A stretch of 23,063 nt of DNA from Gallionella sp. UBA6045. GTDB taxonomy: Bacteria > Pseudomonadota > Gammaproteobacteria > Burkholderiales > Gallionellaceae. The stretch spans positions 7,963-31,025 of the forward strand of contig DIYV01000163.1 of the NCBI GenBank assembly GCA_002429165.1. Reading direction: 5' to 3'. Numbering within the stretch: the stretch's first letter is position 1; each line of letters starts with the position of its first letter. Of this stretch, positions 7,257 to 13,389 are shown piece after piece. The notes under the pieces are model-generated. The model did no database searches. It had not been told where the DNA came from and was given only the letters and a program-made list of their open reading frames with translations. The position numbers and the translations under genes were made by a program.

Positions 7257-7382
7257 TTATTTTTTTCGTTCAGCGATCTTCTGCAGCCGTTCTGGCTGAA
7301 TGATGTGCCCGTCCAAACCGGCTTGTTTAAGGCTGCTGCCATAAGCCACCGACATTAACTGCGAGTAGTACACCACCGGCAT
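7257..7382 (-). pseudogene. C-terminal stub of a heterodisulfide reductase subunit B-like gene
   Basis: Reading leftwards from ATG 7380-7382 gives 41 residues: MPVVYYSQLMSVAYG, SSLKQAGLDGHII, QPERLQKIAERKK, then TAA. The PVVYYSQLM-x-VA(Y/F)G block followed by a short helix and LDxHII matches, from memory, the extreme C-terminus of HdrB/CCG-domain proteins, including those of sulfur-oxidising Hdr-like systems. The two cysteine-rich CCG domains that should precede it are absent: upstream the frame closes within about ten codons and the DNA belongs to the phosphoesterase gene. A deletion joining hdrB to its new neighbour is the simplest reading. The ATG lies two bases after the phosphoesterase stop, so a short peptide could still be made. 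Confidence 0.6.
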
Positions 7383-7384
7383 AG

Positions 7385-7912
7385 TCAATGCTTCAGTGTG
7401 TGAATCTCAAAAGTCATATCGGCCAAATCTCCCAATATCCAGGTGAATGCCTCATCCACGTTGGGCGCTCCTATGCCGGAAACCGAGCCCGGGTTGACCA
7501 GCAAAGTCTGTCCGCCTTTGATATTGGGTTGCCGGATGATCTCGGCGATATGGCTGTGACCGCAGCAAACCAGGTCGTAATCCCCGGTACAGGCCATGCC
7601 TCGGCCATAGTGGGGGAAGTGAGTTGCAAAGATGCGCCTGCCACCGAGTTCCAGCTCGGCATCATGGCCGTGATAAGTAAGCAGCCCACCGGACTTCGCC
7701 ATCAATCTTTGCATCGCAATTTGATCGCCGAGATTGTTCCCGTGCACGACGTGAAGAGGAATACCCAGCTTGATGGATGTACGCAACGTATTCGCTCCAA
7801 TCAGGTCGCCACAATGAATAACCGCCTGCGCTCCGTTCGCCTGCGCTTTGGCTATCGCCGCCGCAAGCGGATCTGCACGGTCATGACTGTCGGAAACGAT
7901 GCAGATTTTCAT
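7385..7912 (-). CDS. YfcE/MJ0936-family metallophosphoesterase
   Basis: 175 residues from the ATG at 7910-7912; the longer frame to 7942 adds ten residues that precede the normal first strand and is rejected. The metal-binding motifs are all present: MKICIVSDSHD (D8, H10), CGDLIG, GNNLGD, THFPHYG and the late GHSH. Members are calcineurin-like phosphodiesterases of about 160-180 residues acting on small phosphodiesters or nucleotides; the substrate cannot be predicted. It is divergent from the sensor-kinase gene, and its 3' end abuts the hdrB-like stub, which suggests that a rearrangement created this junction. Confidence 0.9.
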   Translation of the reverse strand: MKICIVSDSHDRADPLAAAIAKAQANGAQAVIHCGDLIGANTLRTSIKLGIPLHVVHGNNLGDQIAMQRLMAKSGGLLTYHGHDAELELGGRRIFATHFPHYGRGMACTGDYDLVCCGHSHIAEIIRQPNIKGGQTLLVNPGSVSGIGAPNVDEAFTWILGDLADMTFEIHTLKH

Positions 7913-8217
7913 TGTATGATTTTGTGTTCCTGAAACACCCAAATATTGAATGCTTCGAACGGCTTATTTATTGTTTTTCAATGGGTTCATTAAACCTACT
8001 GAGCGATTTTAGTGTCTATAGCTATTACGGGGTAGCGTTGATATAACCCGAATGAGGGGTATACTCTTGTAGGCGTCAAATCGAACTACAAGTAGTATTC
8101 AGTATTGCTTATGAAATGCACAAAGGTCCGGCATATTTTATAAGAAATTTCGCAATTCTGAATCAGCCTGTCAACCATTGTTAGGTACAAAGGCATTTAA
8201 TAAATCACATTGTAAAT
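7913..8217. other. Divergent promoter region of phosphoesterase and sensor kinase genes
   Basis: About 305 bases without a supported gene. The plus side carries a good sigma-70-type promoter at 8038-8065, listed separately. The remaining 150-base leader before 8218 is AT-rich with no recognisable riboswitch or convincing open frame. Confidence 0.5.
8038..8065 (+). promoter_or_regulatory. Sigma-70-type promoter with NarL-like heptamers for the two-component operon
   Basis: TTGATA (8038-8043), a 16-base spacer and TATACT (8060-8065). The spacer ends in AGGGGTA, whose complement TACCCCT fits the NarL heptamer form TACYYMT; a second GGGGTA lies at 8029-8034. Transcription would start near 8072, leaving a leader of about 145 bases. 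Autoregulation by the adjacent NarL-type regulator is an inference. Confidence 0.5.
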
Positions 8218-9450
8218 ATGGGCAAGAAAGCAAACAGTTTGAAGAATTCTGAACACGCGGATTTTTCGTGGGCCGATGATTTTCATTTCACCCCCCCCGA
8301 AAATGGCGAGGATATCGCAACAAGTGAAACACTTGAAATTGCGGCCTCCCGTGCGGGCGATTTCAAACCTGTGGTTGAAAAACTGCTCGAAACCCTTATC
8401 AGCAATGTAAATGCGACCTCCGGGGTAGCTCGTATACTTCCCACACATGGCCAAACCCATCAATTGTTCAGCTCAGTCGGCTTGCCAGCGGAGCTTCTCA
8501 AGCTCGGCAGCGACCTTGAACTTAATTGTGAAACGAGTTGCAAAGCATCTATCGACCGGGGTGTTTACACTACCGACCTGAGCGCGTGCAAGAAACGGTT
8601 GGATTGCAGCAATGTGGGTTGCCAGATTAAATCGTTGATCACTGCGCCGATTAAAAGCTATAACCCATCGAAAAAACCTATTGGAATGATCACCCTGTTT
8701 TTCTGCGAACCACAGGAACCGTTTGAGAATATTTCCAAAACTGTTCTGTCATTCGCAGACCTGCTTAGCACCCTCATCGAACATAACCAATCAACTCGCG
8801 AGGTCAAACGGTCCGAGTTGATCGCCGAGCGGCAATCTATCGCCAACGAGATTCATGATTCCCTGGCGCAATCGCTGGCATATACCCGGATACGCACGAG
8901 CTTATTGCTTGAATCCATACGTAAGCTGAATACGAGCATGGTCACCAAATACGCGCACGATATCGACGATGCTTTGGAAAGCAGCCAAAAAACCGTTCGG
9001 GAATTGATCACGGATTTCCGTTGCTCGGTGGATCCATCCGGACTTCTGCATGCCCTGCAAGCCATTGCCGAAGAATTCCGTCACCGCAACGACATTGAGC
9101 TCGAATATATCAATATGGTAGCCAATCTCGAATTACCGCTTGAATATGAAATCCAGGTGTCCCATATAGTGCAAGAAGCCCTTGCGAACATCGCCAAACA
9201 TTCGGGCGCGACCCATGCCCGCATGGTGGTCGACCTATCCGACAATTACTATGTATTCACCATTGATGATAACGGCAGCGGTGGTTGCACCTTTGCGCCC
9301 GTTGAAGGACACTATGGCATGAGGATCATGCGCGAACGTGCACAACGTATCGGTGGTGAAATAAATGTTGAAAGTTCTGAGGGTTTCGGCACTCGTGTGC
9401 GGTTGTTTTTCCCTGAGCCGATGTCAGACTGGAGAGATGTGAATGAATGA
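8218..9450 (+). CDS. Soluble GAF-domain histidine kinase (NarX/NreB-type HisKA_3)
   Basis: 410 residues with no membrane segment. A GAF-like domain spans about 45-190 and contains a cysteine cluster (C104, C108, C124, C130, C135). A HisKA_3 dimerisation domain follows with the phospho-acceptor His213 (AERQSIANEIHDSLAQ). The ATPase domain has the N-box EALANIAKHS (N324), DDNGSGG (350-356) and GHYGMRIMRERA. This is the cytoplasmic core of a NarX-like kinase without the nitrate-sensing periplasmic part, so the GAF cysteines are the likely input (metal, iron-sulfur or redox; inferred). The response-regulator gene overlaps its end by 8 bases. No clear ribosome site precedes the ATG, so the start is somewhat uncertain. 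Confidence 0.9.
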   Translation: MGKKANSLKNSEHADFSWADDFHFTPPENGEDIATSETLEIAASRAGDFKPVVEKLLETLISNVNATSGVARILPTHGQTHQLFSSVGLPAELLKLGSDLELNCETSCKASIDRGVYTTDLSACKKRLDCSNVGCQIKSLITAPIKSYNPSKKPIGMITLFFCEPQEPFENISKTVLSFADLLSTLIEHNQSTREVKRSELIAERQSIANEIHDSLAQSLAYTRIRTSLLLESIRKLNTSMVTKYAHDIDDALESSQKTVRELITDFRCSVDPSGLLHALQAIAEEFRHRNDIELEYINMVANLELPLEYEIQVSHIVQEALANIAKHSGATHARMVVDLSDNYYVFTIDDNGSGGCTFAPVEGHYGMRIMRERAQRIGGEINVESSEGFGTRVRLFFPEPMSDWRDVNE

Positions 9451-10120
9451 GAAGTTAAAAGTTGTTCTGGTAGACGATCAAAACCTGTGCCGCAGCGGAT
9501 TGAGTGAACTGCTCGCCAATTGCTATGGCTTTTCTGTCCTTGGCGCTACCGGCAGTATCGAGGGATTGCGTGTGTTATTGAATGAAGAACCCGATCTTTT
9601 GGTGATGGATTTGCGCATGAAGCCTCTGGATGGATTGTCCATGCTAGAGCAGATTCGCAAAGAAGGTTGCTCGACACCTGCCGTCATTCTGACCATGAGC
9701 GATTCCGAAACCGATCTGGCAAATGCGATACGCGCAGGCGTGCGGGGCTATCTGCTCAAAGACATGGCACCGGAAGATGTGGTTGATGCCATCCGGCGGG
9801 TTGCGGCTGGTGAACTGGTCGTCGCACCCACCATGACGATCAAAATGATCGAGATGCTGCGCGGCGACCAACCGGGAGACGAGCCCAAGAATTCGCTCAA
9901 GCTGCTTACCGATCGCGAGCGCGAAATACTGCAATTGCTGTCGCGCGGAGAAAGCAACAAAGCCATCGCGCAAACACTTTCCATCAGTTATGACACCGTA
10001 AAACAGCATGTGCGTCATATCCTGACCAAACTCAACTTGTCATCAAGGGTCAAAGCCGCGGTGCTGTTTACTGTTGAACAACAATCGCAAAGCAGCAGCG
10101 AAGACAATCAGTTTCGCTAA
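9443..10120 (+). CDS. NarL/FixJ-family response regulator
   Basis: 225 residues. The receiver domain has the acidic pair D11-D12, phospho-acceptor D56 (LLVMDLRM), T84 and K106 (GYLLKDM). After a linker comes a LuxR-type helix-turn-helix (about 155-215: LTDREREILQLLSRGESNK, then IAQTLSISYDTVKQHVRHIL). The start overlaps the kinase gene by 8 bases, so the two are translationally coupled and almost certainly form a cognate pair. The NarL-like DNA-binding domain predicts heptamer-type sites, and similar sequences occur upstream of the kinase. Target genes are probably nearby (DsrC-like gene, nnrS, small membrane protein), but this is inferred. Confidence 0.93.
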   Translation: MNEKLKVVLVDDQNLCRSGLSELLANCYGFSVLGATGSIEGLRVLLNEEPDLLVMDLRMKPLDGLSMLEQIRKEGCSTPAVILTMSDSETDLANAIRAGVRGYLLKDMAPEDVVDAIRRVAAGELVVAPTMTIKMIEMLRGDQPGDEPKNSLKLLTDREREILQLLSRGESNKAIAQTLSISYDTVKQHVRHILTKLNLSSRVKAAVLFTVEQQSQSSSEDNQFR

Positions 10121-10224
10121 TACACTCCAGTTGATGTAAATGCGATTATCTCCTCCACGAAGCTGAATAATATCTCTGGCCCTGAAAGGTGAATAACACC
10201 GCCGTCAACAATTGCTCCAAGAAA

Positions 10225-10250
10225 AAAGCCGCTAGAAGCGGCTTTATTTT
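10225..10250. terminator. Bidirectional Rho-independent terminator
   Basis: A perfect 9-base stem (AAAGCCGCT / AGCGGCTTT) with an AGA loop is followed by ATTTTT on plus and by TTTTTTC on minus. It closes the kinase-regulator operon on plus and the 52-residue gene on minus; its two-way design is independent support for that convergent minus-strand gene. Confidence 0.9.
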
Positions 10251-10409
10251 TCACTTCGAATTTACCTGCTGCGAATTGGTACGCACGAGATGATTGAGAG
10301 TTTTGTATCCCGCAAAATCAAGCAACATCGTCAGCAAAACGACGACGAATATATGGGCACTTACCCCAAGAACCGCCTTGTGACTTGAATCATTGCCAAA
10401 ATTTTTCAA
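10251..10409 (-). CDS. Small single-span membrane protein, TTG start, unknown function
   Basis: 52 residues from a TTG at 10407-10409, with GAGGT six bases upstream (10416-10420 region). The sequence begins MKNFGNDSSHKAVLGVS, has one clear membrane helix (about 13-33, with HIFVVVLLTMLLDF) and ends in a polar tail (YKTLNHLVRTNSQQVNSK). No ATG is available in the frame, which explains why simple ORF scans miss it. Its stop lies right at the T tract of the bidirectional terminator, as expected for a real convergent gene. I do not recognise a family; it could also be the tail of a truncated membrane protein, because the frame is closed by TAG only a few codons before the TTG. Confidence 0.5.
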   Translation of the reverse strand: MKNFGNDSSHKAVLGVSAHIFVVVLLTMLLDFAGYKTLNHLVRTNSQQVNSK

Positions 10410-10425
10410 GAGACGACCTCGACAG

Positions 10426-10463
10426 CACCCCTAAAGTATTTGTCATGTATTCACCCCTCAAGT
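10426..10463 (-). repeat. Direct repeat pair upstream of the small membrane-protein gene
   Basis: CACCCCTAAAGT (10426-10437) and CACCCCTCAAGT (10452-10463) differ at one base and are 26 bases apart, 17-54 bases before the TTG start. The spacing and near identity suggest binding sites for a regulator. The ACCCCT core resembles a NarL heptamer half (TACCCCT) but begins with C instead of T. Confidence 0.45.
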
Positions 10464-10536
10464 CACTGAAAAGTCACCATAACCTTGCTTCGCAGGTCTG
10501 TACAAGACCTTGCACAAGAGCATCGATTAAAAATAC

Positions 10537-10587
10537 TTTACGTGTGCATTTTTACACGTATTATTCTTAGTGTGTGCTTTTTACACA
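10537..10587 (+). promoter_or_regulatory. Promoter with two inverted-repeat operators for the DsrC-like gene
   Basis: TTTACG (10537-10542), 16 bases, TATTAT (10559-10564) make a fair sigma-70 promoter. A perfect 6-base inverted repeat, ACGTGT-N8-ACACGT (10540-10559), fills the spacer, and a second, TGTGT-N7-ACACA (10571-10587), covers the expected start site. The two share GTGTGC(A)TTTTTACAC and their centres are about 30 bases apart. This is the layout of a repressor pair; the regulator is unknown. Confidence 0.5.
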
Positions 10588-10788
10588 TATATTAAGTAAA
10601 CAACTTACTTGGTACAAGAAGATCAATATGAAGATTACACTTACATGTTTAATTTACAATCACATTGCACAACTAAATTTGGACGGCGATCAAGTAGTCA
10701 GGAACGCAGTAATTATAGGCAGACCCGTTTCGTCATGTGACATAGACCGGTCGGAACCAGTTTCCGGCCATCACAATGAGGAGAAGAT

Positions 10789-11103
10789 ATGCAGGTACCT
10801 GACACAGATGATGAGGGATATTTGATTGATCCCGGCACCTGGAGCGAGGAAATAGCCCAGGAATTCGCCATTCAGGAAAATATTCAGCTTACCAAGGATC
10901 ACTGGGACGCGATTTATTTCATGCGCCAATATTACGCTGAACATCAAGTGGCGCCGGATGTCCGCCATGTGATGAAGCATCTTGCCGAACATTGTGGCCA
11001 TGAATCGCGCAATAAGATTTTCGAACTGTTTCCATATGGCTACGTGAAGCAGGCATGCCGGATTGCCGGCATGAAACGGCCAAGAGCCTGGAGTACCGGA
11101 TGA
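10789..11103 (+). CDS. DsrC/TusE-family protein lacking the terminal cysteine
   Basis: 104 residues; GAGGAGAAG sits just before the ATG. The DsrC fold is recognisable: DEGYLIDPGTWSEEIA, then LTKDHWDAIYFMRQYY, VAPDVRHVMKHL and the C-terminal arm FPYGYVKQACRIAGMKRP. In true DsrC the arm ends with two cysteines, and TusE keeps only the last. Here the first one remains (C90) but the position of the last, eleven residues on, is Trp101 in a RAWSTG ending. It therefore cannot form the DsrC trisulfide and is not a standard TusE. A regulatory or other sulfur-relay variant is likely. It lies between the NarXL-like pair and nnrS, with no dsrAB or tusBCD nearby. Confidence 0.9.
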   Translation: MQVPDTDDEGYLIDPGTWSEEIAQEFAIQENIQLTKDHWDAIYFMRQYYAEHQVAPDVRHVMKHLAEHCGHESRNKIFELFPYGYVKQACRIAGMKRPRAWSTG

Positions 11104-11164
11104 TTGCGGATATCCAGGTCAGCACATCGTCTTCTTTGTGTTTAACTGTGGATATTTGGAAAGC

Positions 11165-12364
11165 ATGATCTTGCCCATCAAAAAACCAGACCCGCTCGTT
11201 CCTGCATTCGCCCTGTTCAACCTGGGCTTTCGTCCGTTCTTCCTGCTCGCGGGAGTGTTTTCGCTGGTCTCGATACTCATCTGGGGTGGCGTCTATGTCT
11301 TAGGCTGGCCGGCTCCGCGCTTGCCGTTCTTGCCAATGTATTGGCATGCGCATGAAATGATCTTCGGATATGGCATGGCCGTGGTTGCCGGGTTCATGTT
11401 AACCGCCGTGCGCAACTGGACCCAAATCAACACGCTCAAAGGATTTCAGCTGGCAGGCCTGGCAACACTGTGGCTGGCCGCACGGTTGGCCGGGTGGATC
11501 ATCCCCGGGCAGATCCTGCCAATGGCGGTGCTGGATCTGGCGTTCGATCTCTGGCTTGTCATTGTGATTTTTCTACCACTCTTGCGCGCAAAACAGCATA
11601 ACCAGCTTGGCATCGCGTCCAAAATAATCCTGCTGATGCTTGCCAACCTGTGCTTTTATCTAGGTGTATCAGGCATGCTGGAGCAAGGCATCGCGTGGGG
11701 CCTGTATTCCGGATTGTATGTCCTGCTTGCGCTGATCTACAGCATGGCGCGGCGCGTGTTGCCGATGTTCATCGAGCGAGGTGTCGGCTACCCGGTGAAA
11801 TTAAGGAACTGGGCGTGGATAGACCGCTCCGGCATTTATGCGTTTGTGCTGTTCCTGATTGCCGATGTGTTCTGGCGAAATGTACCGGTTACTGCCGCGC
11901 TCGCAGGGTTTCTCTTCGTGATTCACGCGATGCGGCTGGCGGGGTGGCACACCAGGGGTATCTGGAACAAGCCGCTGCTGTGGGTGTTATACCTCGGCTA
12001 TGGCGGCGCCTCATTCGGATTCCTGCTCAAGGCTCTTGCACCATTTTTATCGTTGTCACCTTCTCTTGCTTTGCATGCATTTGCATTGGGCGGCATCGGC
12101 ATCATCACTGCAGGAATGATGGCGCGTATCTCGCTCGGACACACCGGCCGCAATATTCAGAAATACTCCCGTCTGCTTGCGCCTGCATTTATCTCATTGT
12201 GCACTGCCTACGTTGCACGTGTTCTATTGCCAATAATCGCGCCGGAACAATACCTGTTGTGGCTGGGCATCGCGCAAGCCGCATGGATTATTGCCTTTGC
12301 GTTGCTCGCCTGGGTGTATGCCCCTATCCTTGTCAAGCGACGCATAGACGGGCTGCCAGGCTAG
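11165..12364 (+). CDS. nnrS: NnrS family membrane protein (nitric oxide/nitrosative stress)
   Basis: 399 residues from the ATG at 11165-11167, preceded by TTGGAAAG; a GTG at 11138 is in frame but less convincing. About twelve membrane helices are present, with the family block YWHAHEMIFGYGMAVVAGF (near residues 60-80), the GYGGASFGFLLKAL region and AGMMARISLGHTGR. NnrS proteins bind haem and copper and protect against nitric oxide or metabolic effects of NO. They are usually controlled by NO- or nitrate-responsive regulators. It follows the DsrC-like gene by about 60 bases in the same direction, so cotranscription is likely. Confidence 0.92.
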   Translation: MILPIKKPDPLVPAFALFNLGFRPFFLLAGVFSLVSILIWGGVYVLGWPAPRLPFLPMYWHAHEMIFGYGMAVVAGFMLTAVRNWTQINTLKGFQLAGLATLWLAARLAGWIIPGQILPMAVLDLAFDLWLVIVIFLPLLRAKQHNQLGIASKIILLMLANLCFYLGVSGMLEQGIAWGLYSGLYVLLALIYSMARRVLPMFIERGVGYPVKLRNWAWIDRSGIYAFVLFLIADVFWRNVPVTAALAGFLFVIHAMRLAGWHTRGIWNKPLLWVLYLGYGGASFGFLLKALAPFLSLSPSLALHAFALGGIGIITAGMMARISLGHTGRNIQKYSRLLAPAFISLCTAYVARVLLPIIAPEQYLLWLGIAQAAWIIAFALLAWVYAPILVKRRIDGLPG

Positions 12365-12421
12365 AAGCTTCTATGCTTTGTCCACTTTGCCAAGTTGAAG
12401 TCCACTTACATAACGATGTAA

Positions 12422-12796
12422 TTTAGTGGCTCAAGGGTGTCCCCAATATTGGCACATCAGGCCAATGTGTTCAGTTTCAGGGGCAAGCCTGTGCATCAGG
12501 TTAACACCAAGGCATGGCACAACGCTTTAAAACGGGTTGGCATCGAGAATTTCCGCTGGCATGATCTCAGACACACATGGGCAAGCTGGCACATTCAAGA
12601 AGGCACTCCGTTGCACGTATTGCTGGAGTTGGGCGGGTGGTCTTCGCCGTAGATGGTGCAGAAGTATGCGCACTTATCCAATGAACATCTCGCGCAATGG
12701 GTGGATTGCAGGCCAACCGTTTTGGCTAAAAATCTACTTGAAAGTGGTACGTTTTTGACTACAGTGAAAGAAAAAGGAGTCAGGCTTTTGGCCTAA
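12422..12796 (+). pseudogene. Tyrosine recombinase (phage-type integrase) C-terminal remnant with an internal stop
   Basis: The frame reads ...[19 protein letters not shown], ...[20 protein letters not shown], ...[10 protein letters not shown], then TAG (12650-12652), and continues in the same frame as MVQKYAHLSNEHLAQWV to TAA 12794-12796. It keeps the HxxR motif (HDLR), the GGW and the nucleophile Tyr (KYAHLS), but the first catalytic Arg and the core-binding half are missing. The TAG replaces what is normally a Glu codon in GGW(S/K)S-x-EMVQ. It is therefore truncated and nonsense-mutated. Its end runs into the terminator of the tRNA-Val gene, the classic position of an integrase beside its attachment site. 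Confidence 0.85.
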
Positions 12797-12802
12797 CTCC
12801 TT
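12774..12802 (-). terminator. Rho-independent terminator of the tRNA-Val gene
   Basis: A 12-base stem with one mismatch (AAGGAGTTAGGC / GCCTGACTCCTT on minus) and a short CAAAA-type loop is followed by TTTTTCTTT. It lies 8 bases after the tRNA CCA end and overlaps the last codons of the integrase remnant on the other strand. Confidence 0.85.
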
Positions 12803-12809
12803 GTATTCT

Positions 12810-12886
12810 TGGTAGGCACGATTGGACTCGAACCAACGACCCCTTGGATGTCGACCAAGTGCTCTAACCAGCTGAGCTACGCGCCT
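12810..12886 (-). tRNA. tRNA-Val, anticodon GAC, with C at position 33
   Basis: 77 bases including an encoded CCA. The acceptor AGGCGCG / CGTGCCT, D arm GCTC-AGCTGGTTA-GAGC, anticodon stem CTTGG / CCAAG and T arm TTGG-TTCGAGT-CCAA all pair. The loop reads T-C-GAC-A-T, so the anticodon is GAC (Val), and the T arm also matches tRNA-Val(GAC). Position 33 is C where U is nearly universal. The gene has its own promoter and terminator. Confidence 0.9.
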
Positions 12887-12900
12887 ATTACAGGGTTCGC

Positions 12901-12929
12901 ATTGTACCCGAAAGGCTATCGTGCTTCAA
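12901..12929 (-). promoter_or_regulatory. Promoter of the tRNA-Val gene
   Basis: On minus, TTGAAG (12924-12929), a 17-base spacer and TACAAT (12901-12906) lie about 15 bases before the tRNA 5' end, the expected distance for a short stable-RNA leader. Confidence 0.7.
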
Positions 12930-12970
12930 ACGAAAACACGTGACATGCAATGTTTCCGGCAGCCACATAT

Positions 12971-13297
12971 TCATGCTTGCCACACTCCATATCCTGCTTC
13001 ACGCAACCCTATCGCCAATTCCACTTCCATGTCGCGCGCACCCTCGTAGGGCATCGGGTTATACACTTCGTAAAGTTCGGGCAATAAGCGCAATCCGAAT
13101 TCCAGTACGTAACGGTTGGACTGGATTCCCGCCTTGTGTTTGTCGAAGCGCACATCGGGATCCAGTCCCGTCATCCCGACGTAAATGCAGGGTTTTCCGG
13201 TGACGTAATCGGGGTTGGCTTTCTTGAAACGGCCTTTGTACAGAACATCTTTCGACAGTTCGATCACATAGACGTGGTAATGGTCGCGGCGTGCCAT
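12971..13297 (-). CDS. Small GIY-YIG-like protein
   Basis: 108 residues. HVYVIEL (8-14) and IYVGMTG (39-45) correspond to the GIY and YIG halves. VRFDKHKAG supplies the usual Arg/His helix, and ARDMEVELAIGLREAGYGVW contains a candidate metal-binding Glu. A 16-residue segment between the two halves is longer than in most small UvrC-like proteins. Whether it is an active nuclease is unknown. It stands alone on minus between tRNA-Val and dnaB, close to the integrase remnant, so it may be accessory DNA. No strong ribosome site is seen before the ATG. Confidence 0.65.
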   Translation of the reverse strand: MARRDHYHVYVIELSKDVLYKGRFKKANPDYVTGKPCIYVGMTGLDPDVRFDKHKAGIQSNRYVLEFGLRLLPELYEVYNPMPYEGARDMEVELAIGLREAGYGVWQA

Positions 13298-13389
13298 GGT
13301 TGAACAATACTAATAGCGGCCAAATGTGGTCTATTTCTTTAACGTTTGCTTATCCTGGAACATCGGGGCATCAGCAACCCAAAACCAGT

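Larger units (their letters stand above)
10410..10788. other. Regulatory region between the small membrane-protein gene and the DsrC-like gene
   Basis: 379 bases, AT-rich, with no supported gene. It holds direct repeats near the minus-strand gene and a promoter with paired inverted repeats facing the DsrC-like gene, listed separately, then about 190 bases of leader. An open frame from 10574 overlaps the DsrC-like gene out of frame and has no family character. Confidence 0.6.

Noticed and set aside
10574..10825. 83-codon plus frame before the DsrC-like gene
   Set aside because: It overlaps the start of the DsrC-like gene out of frame and begins inside an operator; there is no ribosome site at its first ATG and no recognisable sequence.
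12366..12425. Repeated GTCCACTT near the nnrS end as a possible insertion-sequence end
   Set aside because: The two copies are short, in the same orientation, and no transposase or target duplication is present.
11650..12426. Second plus-strand frame inside nnrS
   Set aside because: It is out of frame with the membrane protein and rich in Cys, Arg and His, as expected for a shadow.
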